Made by a program: the position numbers and the translations under genes. From Uloborus plumipes (taxonomy: Eukaryota > Arthropoda > Arachnida > Araneae > Uloboridae): a stretch of DNA of 64,000 nucleotides. The stretch covers positions 1 to 64,000 of the forward strand of contig JAXGGA010004660.1 in NCBI GenBank assembly GCA_038373865.1. The letters are read 5' to 3'. The notes under the pieces were generated by a model, which was not told where the DNA came from, searched no databases, and worked only from the letters and a program-made list of their open reading frames with translations. Positions within the stretch are counted from its first letter, which is position 1; every line of letters begins with the position of its first letter. Of the stretch, positions 57,920-64,000 are shown one piece after another.

Positions 57920-57945
57920 GGGCCTGTCTTTCTAGTTGGCCTTGG
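57920..57945. repeat. Right terminal inverted repeat of P-like element
   Basis: Reverse complement of 53335-53360 (GGGCCTGTCTTTCTAGTTGG then CCTTGG). Confidence 0.88.
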
Positions 57946-58205
57946 CCAGGGGGGAGTTGAAAGAGGCTTTCAGGTAACTCTGCTGCGCGGTGGAAGAGTT
58001 CCACGATTTATTCATAATGAAAAAGGTACACCCCATGCAAAAATGCAGCGATCTCAATGGCATTTATGTCGAACAATAGGGAAAAGTAAGCTTTCAAACA
58101 GTGTATTATTCAGTGCCAATAAACATGTTTTTCATTGTGAAAAGTCATTGGGAATTCAATTTACCGACAACACTTGCAAATTAAAAAATTTCGAAAGACA
58201 TTAAC
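57946..58205. other. Flank between P-like element and DUF885 exon
   Basis: A plus frame here (VTLLRGGRVPRFIHNEKGTP...) looks mildly protein-like but matches nothing I know. The mariner remnant on the left of the P-like element does not resume here. Otherwise intron of the DUF885 gene. Confidence 0.3.
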
Positions 58206-58370
58206 CTTTTCCATTTGCTCATTTATTCTTTGCACTTCTTTCAAACCAACGTCATGCAACTCCTTATACTCATTAAATCCAAGATGAAACTCAAGGCATG
58301 CCTCGTAAAATTCCTCGCCATCAGGTATAGAAGAAATTGCAATATTTTGACGAAGATGCTTGGAGTACTC
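58206..58370 (-). CDS. DUF885-type protein, internal exon
   Basis: A 55-codon exon, phase 0 at both ends: acceptor GGCTTTTCAG before GAGTACTCC (58370) and donor AAGGTTAAT (GT at 58205). It reads EYSKHLRQNIAISS, PDGEEFYEACLEFHL, ELHDVGLKEVQRI. The GEEFY...L.(F/Y)H and HDxGLxEVxRI blocks are characteristic of DUF885 proteins, a mostly bacterial but also animal family with peptidase-like features (an HExxH-type motif elsewhere in the protein). Function in arthropods is unknown to me. It joins in phase to the exon at 58453-58537. Confidence 0.7.
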
Positions 58371-58452
58371 CTGAAAAGCCATGGATAGAAAATAAGTATA
58401 TAATTAAATGTTTTTCAAAAAAATATTATACTAAGTTTTAAAAAATGCTTAC

Positions 58453-58537
58453 ATTCTTAAGGAATTCTTGTAACTTTTTAAAGGATGGCAACACATCTTC
58501 TGTCAATGATTTCAAAGCTGTATTTTGTAAATCATTT
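58453..58537 (-). CDS. DUF885-type protein, upstream exon
   Basis: An 85-bp exon: acceptor TTTGTTTAG, one base completing a codon, then NDLQNTALKSLTEDVLPSF and KKLQEFLKN, donor GTAAGC (phase 0). The helix before EYSKHLR fits the DUF885 layout, in which a 'LP.F..L..FL' helix precedes the GEEFY block. Neighbouring exons were not found: the 5' side holds the transposon nest (59414-62616) and the 3' side the P-like element. Confidence 0.65.
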
Positions 58538-59413
58538 CTAAACAAAAAAAAAGTGAATATATGTATGCACACATGGTGTTTCGGAAAAGATTTCCCTACT
58601 TTGAAATGATATAACAGAAAAGCTAGAAAAGTGAAACACATCGCACGTTTCACAGACAGGTCTGAATTTTTTTATGCACCAATTTTAAAAATAATTCAAA
58701 AATTTCCTATTAGCAGGAGCTGTAGACACAAATGTCTTTTGAGTAGTATATGAAAGTGTGCTCATTGAACAGGAGTCAAATCTCATTGCAGTGGTTTGGA
58801 TATATCCAACTTTCACAGCAGTAGTAGCATGGTGCAATTGAACGGTAAAGATCAAAGTCACTTGCAGATAATATAGTGGAATGGCTGTGTTTTTTGGAAT
58901 GGCTGTGTTTTTAAGCCTTTGCAAGCTTTAACTGACTGACGGTTATCCACATCTTATAACGTTCATTTAACATGTAATTCTGGACCTGCCCAATAGCAGG
59001 GTTTTTTTTTTTTTTTTAAATCTATTTTTATTTCAACCCCTTTTTATAAGGTTCTACTAAAGGATTTGCTACATTCTAACCTGACCTTTGATTACTTGGT
59101 CTGGTTTCATCTGTTTCCAATTTTAGAAATACATAATGATCCATTCAATATACATATTTAATATCTATAGCTAACCAAAATTTGATTCCAAGTTCATTGA
59201 ACTTTTAAAAAATATTAAAAAAAAAAAAAAAGCACCTTGTGTTTTTGAGAAATAATTGTGCACCAAATCTGAAATCTTTCTAAATGCTTTCATTGGACCT
59301 ACAGCAAATCTTAGAAATATTAGTAAAAGTTTTTCACACTCCCGATATTACGGAAAAAAAATTCAGACTGAAAACATAAAGATCTTGTTAGCTTTTTTAA
59401 TAAAGCAGAAAAG
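58538..59413. other. Probable intron of the DUF885 gene
   Basis: Nothing recognised; a minus frame at 58685-58924 has a small repeat (NTAIPKNTAIP) but no family or splice support. Confidence 0.35.
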
Positions 59414-59900
59414 CAGGGCTGTCATTTGAATTTTTTCCATTGGGTGGGCAAAGGGTCCAAACACAATGCAATTTCATCAGAAAACATAAAAAACCATGCC
59501 AGGGTTGCCACAGGAAAAATCTCAAAAAAAGTAGCAAAAGTCGCCTAAACATACTAAAAAAGTTGCAAAAAAGTTGCCTTAAAAATAAAAAAAAAGTTGC
59601 AAAAAAGTAGCCATGAAAAAAAAAGTTGCAAAGAAGCTGAATAGAACCATGTGATAAGCTAAACTGAATATGAGTAATGCTTTAAAACAAGTTCAAAAAA
59701 TAGACATATTTTGAACTCATGCATTAAATTAAAGATACAAATGAGGGAAAAAAAACAAAAGAGTACAATCGAGGTTATTTACTTTACAAGACTTCTACCA
59801 TTCAAAAGAAAAAATAATAATATACTCATATAAATACAGAAAATTTATTCCGAAAATCCATGTTTTTGGTTTTTTACAGAAAAGTGATTCTATCAAAGTA

Positions 59901-60761
59901 CAGTCAATTCTCGATAACTCAAATTTGAAGGGACCGAAAAAAAACTTCGACTTATCGGAAGTTCGACTTATCATTAGTTTCGATTTCTAACATTTTAATA
60001 ATAAAAACTTGGAATGTTCAGCAAATGTATAGATAACTGACACTGACACGTTTAATTAATTAAAATTTACACTATTTGAATTGAAACGTTGGGAACAAAA
60101 AAGAAAAAGAAATCTTTCTTCTTATGCATTTCATTCTTGTGGGATTTTCCGTCATTTTAAGCTGCATTGAGCAGTTTTGTAATTTAAAAAACGGTAAATA
60201 TTACAGCTTTTTCACATATCGTTCTTCCTTGGCAACAGATTAATTTTCTTCCATGGTTTGTCTGTACTCTTCGTTGCAAACATCAATGTTTTAATCACAT
60301 TAAAGAAATTTTCTTTATCAACTGCTTCAAAAGTCGTTTGTTTTAAATTCAATAATCACTATATCACTGTCACGATTCATTAAAGATGAAGAAGCAAAAC
60401 TTTTGGAAATTAAATTCCTTACAGAAGCAATAAGTGCAAAAAATACAGCAAGAGCCACCACAGGTGTTATTCATTTATTGCACATTGATTCAACAGATAT
60501 TCTTTTGACTTCAGATTTTCAATGACTGAATCCACAAGAGAAGAATAATTAAAATTTTATGCTCTCACTTGAAGGTTTTTTCAGCTTTTTAACTATCAAA
60601 TGTTTAGTCACCTCAAAAAAACTTCGAGTTAAGGGAAGTAAACTTCGAGATATGGAGGAAAATTAACATAGAATTGAAGACAAAGGGATCGGTATTTAAT
60701 AAGAAATTCGAGTTATAGTAATATTCGAGTTATCCGACTTCGAGTTATCGCGAATTGACTG
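59901..60761. mobile_element. Tigger/pogo-like MITE (861 bp)
   Basis: CAGTCAATTCTCGATAACTC and the reverse CGAGTTATCGCGAATTGACTG-type end, with TA at both sides (59899-59900, 60762-60763). Inside, TTCGAGTTAT/ATAACTCGAA words recur near the ends. No transposase frame. Confidence 0.88.
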
Positions 60762-61705
60762 TATTTTCCTTTTGTTCACTAAGCAATTTAATTTATTTCC
60801 TTCATATTCATGCTCTCTTTCCTTATTTCTCAACTTTATACTGCCTTCTAACATACCCTGAGCTATTCTAATACTTTCAGTGTCTTTTGCTTCAATAGTT
60901 GATTTTAGCCTCTGGTTTACCTGTTTAAAAAGTCCATCAGCTGATTTTTGAGTGTCCTTTCTCTCTCTATTTCCTAGTTTGACTTTTTCTTCTAACTTTT
61001 TAACAGATCCCTTTAAACTTGACAGCTTTTCTTTTTCTATTTTTCTTTCTTTCAACTTTTCTTCATTTTATTTTTCTAATCTCAATTACTCTTCCTTCTT
61101 TTACTTCTAGTCTTCAAGGTAGAACTGGTATAGTTTGCGTGCACCAAAAGCTAAATTTAAAAGTTCTTTGCCAATTTGGAATTGTGCAACTGTAGACTAG
61201 CGCTTCAGAGCATCTTATAATAAGCCTGCCATTCAATACACGTTCCGACATCAAATATTTATCTTCCGAAAGAACTCTCCTGGATATTGAAAACCCCCCT
61301 CTCTACTTCACTATTACCATGAGACTAAATGTGACTAAAAATGAATGTTACTTTCTTCAATGAAAATTATTAAAATTTGGGTGGCTTAGATGAATTATAA
61401 TTCTATTAGCTTGACTAGAGAAAAGATCCAATGAGCATATGCTGTGCTGCTTTTACCATTAAAATCTGGCTTTTTTGGGACACTGTTTCCGAAGAGGCTC
61501 TAGCACAATTCTTTGTTTTTTTGACGAATCCCAATTCAGTTGTTCATCTACTTAGCTGTCACGTGCTGTTTTTGACCCAAATAGAAGTTGTGGGATAAAG
61601 GAGCGAATCGTCAGTTTGAGCCGTTTTTACAATTCCTTCATCCTTAAGAAATATAATTTTTCTTGGCCTTTTTGATCGATACGCACGTCTGAATTTGCTC
61701 TCCAT
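60696..61705 (-). pseudogene. hAT transposase C-terminal remnant
   Basis: From about 61300 the minus strand shows NSEVERG, then after a one-base shift FSISRRVLSEDKYLMSERV and LNGRLII: the hAT dimerisation (HATC) motif NSxxER(G)FS...N.L. It is followed after stops by a Lys/Glu-rich coiled-coil frame (61055-60696, e.g. KKLEEKVKLGNRERK), typical of the tail of this transposase branch. Farther upstream (about 61700) MESKFRRAYRSKRPRK may be another piece. Many stops and shifts; dead. Confidence 0.7.
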
Positions 61706-62616
61706 GAAGTAAAAAATAATGTACTATCATACAAGGGGCAATTTAAAAGACAAAAAATTAGCAAAGTGATTTCATTTTCAAATTTCGGCTTCCAAACTTT
61801 CTCTTTACATGAGAGCTACAGAAAGTGGGAGCTTGATTATTCATTCAGCAATCCCTGCACCTTATATTTGAAGAAAAAAGCCCCACCTTTCCTCTAACAA
61901 TTACCTTTCAAGAGATATTTGCATAAAATCTGACTTTTTGTCTAAACTTTTGCAACAGCAAAAAAATATGTCTTATGTAATTTCCGATTTTTGTTTCGGT
62001 TACATTTTTTAAAACTCCAGACGCGTATATTGTCTACCTGCAGTAGAAATTTGAATGCATTTCGCTGAATAGTTTTCTTTTTATTCATATATTTGCATTT
62101 TTTCTAAACTCTCATCGCTGCCCTGTGCCCAGTCAAGGTTGCTGCAAAAATCTGCACTGTATAAGGTTTCAGCTTCTGGAAAAGCTCAGATATTGGTAGA
62201 GTACGAAGCATGCAAATCAGTTCCATACAAGATTGATTTTCGTATCACTCAAGCCAAGCCCAACTTGTTGATTGGATGCAGTGAATTGGTGCATCCCATA
62301 ACATCTATTTAGGGAAGGTTTTTTTCTTGAGATAGAAATGATTTAAAACCATGGGTTAAAGAACAGATGTCTTAGCCAGGTGTTTCAAAAGAAAACTAAC
62401 GTTGGGGGGAAAAGTCTCCAAAAAAGCAGATTTAGTGAAAAAAAAGTAGCTTTTTGGCATGTTTTAGCATAAAAAAGTAGTTAAAGTTGCCTTGTGTCTA
62501 AAAAAGTAGCAAAAAGTAGCATTTAAGTATCCTGTGGCAACCCTGCATGCCCACTTATATGTAAATACATTGATTTCTCAAAGTCAGGGGGGGGTCCCCC
62601 CTAAATGACAGGCCTG

Positions 62617-63337
62617 CAGAAAAGCCTCATAATTTCCAAACACCTTTATCAACTAGGTTTCATGATACTTTTTTGGGGTTGAGCCTCAGACCACAAACTA
62701 AGAATAAGTAAGCCTTAAGTGGTCAATGTTTTCCTTATGCAGGGATGCTCATTCCTCTAATGGTAATGCCCCCTCCAAAAATACTACAAAATCCCCCAAA
62801 AGCAAGAACCATTCAAGAATGATAAACTCTGTAAACATGCTCCCTAATTATTTCAATCGCACAATCCCTGACATGAGTTAGTTTCTGGTTGGCACACCAG
62901 TCAAACGTAGAAAAACGCAATGAGTGCTTCCAGTTCTAGTAAAGCATTGTCCCAAGAAGCGTTTTAAAAAATATTTCTGCTCTGCTTCAGTATCAATAAA
63001 TGTATTTACATTCATTTTTTTTCAAAAGGGTCAAAATCACACCTCTCCCTACTTCTAGGTATAACCACTTAGTTTGAGTTCTAAAAAAAACCTTTTCTTG
63101 AAAACCATACATTAAGCAAAGCAATGGTTTAGGAAAAATCAAGAAAGGATTGATGAATCTAAGAAAATTTAGAGGAGCAGTAGGCAAAAAAAATTTGCTT
63201 GGGGTCAAAAAGACCTCTTCCATAATTCTAGTGTTAAAAAATACCTCAGTAATTCAGACCACTGATTAGAACTACTTACACGTTTAAACAATGCAATTGA
63301 ATTATACTTTTTTGACATTAAAACAAATTTATCACCA
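62617..63337. other. No gene seen
   Basis: AT-rich, nothing recognised on either strand. Confidence 0.3.
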
Positions 63338-63487
63338 ATTCTGTACCTCAGAACCAGACTAACCTAAGTCCATTTTCGTCATTTTACAGTAGAGGAGAAA
63401 AACGATGTATTCGACAACCGTTTTTCCCCTCTACCGAAAAATGACGAAAATGGACTTACGTTAGTCTGGTTCTGAGGTACAGAATTT
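63338..63487. mobile_element. 150-bp hairpin MITE
   Basis: Arms of about 60 bp: ATTCTGTACCTCAGAACCAG and the following CCATTTTCGTCATTTT are mirrored at 63430-63487 around a ~25-bp loop. Near-perfect pairing indicates a young or conserved hairpin. Confidence 0.85.
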
Positions 63488-63776
63488 TCATTAAAAAAAA
63501 AGAAGTCTTCTTACTTGTTTTGAGTGCTAAACACAAAAAAGGATTAATAAGTCAATAATTTTCCCATAAGAGTGTCTATTTAAGCTTGGGAAATTGATGA
63601 AACTTTAACATTCTCTTCATCACTGTAGAAATGAAATTTTTGTTTTAATGAAAACTAAGTTCACTGTAATGAATATAGCTACAAAAGAAAACAAAAGGGA
63701 TGCTGTATTTCTCTCTGACAAACAAGTCTTAAAACCATACTATTATATATTTCAACAGTAGGAATAATGTCATGAC

Positions 63777-64000
63777 CAGTGGTTGGAAAAACTACATTTC
63801 TTTTGTAGCGAACTACAACTACAACTATTTTGTTACAAATGTAGTTAACTACAACTACAACTACTTTTTTAAAAATGTAGCAACTACAAACTACTTTTGA
63901 AATGTTGTCACTACTTTGCTACTTTTTAAAAAATAACTTAAAAGAAAAGCACACACAGTTTGAGGATTGACCGAAAAAATTCAAAAAGTGGTTTAGATTA
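63777..64000. mobile_element. hAT-like element, left end only
   Basis: CAGTGGTTGGAAAAACTACA followed by several AACTACAACTACAACTA blocks is a known type of hAT end. The element runs out of the window. Confidence 0.6.

Larger units (their letters stand above)
53335..57945 (+). mobile_element. P-element-like transposon (4.6 kb)
   Basis: Inverted ends start CCAAGGCCAACTAGAAAG and continue ACAGGCCC; the right end (57920-57945) is the reverse complement. A second shared block TCACGTGAC(C/G)AACTGTGTGC lies just inside both ends. The element carries a THAP/P-type transposase gene and about 1.5 kb of AT-rich 3' sequence (56371-57900). P elements make 8-bp duplications; none is recognisable here (flanks CGCCGAA / CCAGGGG). 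Confidence 0.88.
59500..62545 (-). mobile_element. Decayed hAT transposon (3.0 kb)
   Basis: Ends CAGGGTTGCCACAGGA and TCCTGTGGCAACCCTG are inverse repeats, with CATGC flanking both (59495-59499, 62546-62550), shorter than the usual 8 bp. Subterminal A-rich repeats of AAAAAGTAGC/AAAAGTTGC type occur at both ends. A transposase remnant is on the minus strand, and a Tigger-like MITE is inserted at 59901-60761. Confidence 0.8.
59414..62616. mobile_element. hAT-like MITE (CAGGGCTGTCATTT family) split by a hAT transposon
   Basis: Left half 59414-59499 and right half 62546-62616 end in CAGGGCTGTCATTT and AAATGACAGGCCTG. Together they match the order of words in 12791-12935. The 3-kb hAT element sits between them with CATGC on both sides. 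Confidence 0.75.

Noticed and set aside
53327..57953. An 8-bp target duplication of the P-like element
   Set aside because: Flanks CGCCGAA and CCAGGGG do not match in any register consistent with the inverted ends.
60696..61055. An independent coiled-coil protein gene
   Set aside because: It is the lysine/glutamate-rich tail downstream of a hAT dimerisation remnant inside a decayed hAT element.

Overview
The window is nuclear DNA of an arthropod, most likely a chelicerate such as a spider. The reasons are an AT-rich, intron-bearing landscape, a Spaetzle-type Toll ligand gene split by phase-2 introns, and very many DNA transposons, MITEs and a Ty3/gypsy element. There are no bacterial operons, CRISPR arrays or rRNA genes. 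The species cannot be fixed from sequence alone.

Host genes are few. (1) A Spaetzle-family cystine-knot gene lies on the + strand. Three exons with matching splice phases are visible (13300-14205, 15223-15345, 23562-23766); the 5' exons with the signal peptide are not in view. Its 8.2-kb last intron is packed with MITEs. (2) Two consecutive exons of a DUF885-type protein gene lie on the - strand (58453-58537, 58206-58370). (3) A possible but unproven first exon sits at 46441-46623.

Most of the window is mobile DNA, often nested. From left to right: a foldback element with a tRNA-like sequence in each arm (258-888); a 16-bp minisatellite (2461-2932); a 3.8-kb inverted-repeat element (3631-7436) holding 21 copies of an ~81-bp repeat plus a pogo/Tigger-like MITE; hAT, piggyBac, SINE-like and inverted-repeat elements (7456-12935); the Spaetzle locus (13.3-23.8 kb); a LINE ORF2 remnant split by a full-length gypsy element with 609-bp LTRs (25758-32093); a Tigger-like MITE split by a Tc1-like element (32417-34163); several inverted-repeat elements (36953-45559); a 2.8-kb near-palindrome built of tandem units (48475-51291); a mariner remnant abutting a 4.6-kb P-element-like transposon with an almost intact THAP transposase (52951-57945); and a hAT-type MITE split by a decayed hAT transposon, itself holding a Tigger-like MITE (59414-62616).

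The nesting gives a relative chronology of insertions. The least decayed elements are the gypsy copy (I see three LTR differences in 609 bp, but three frameshifts) and the P-like element (one early in-frame stop in an otherwise open ~935-codon frame).
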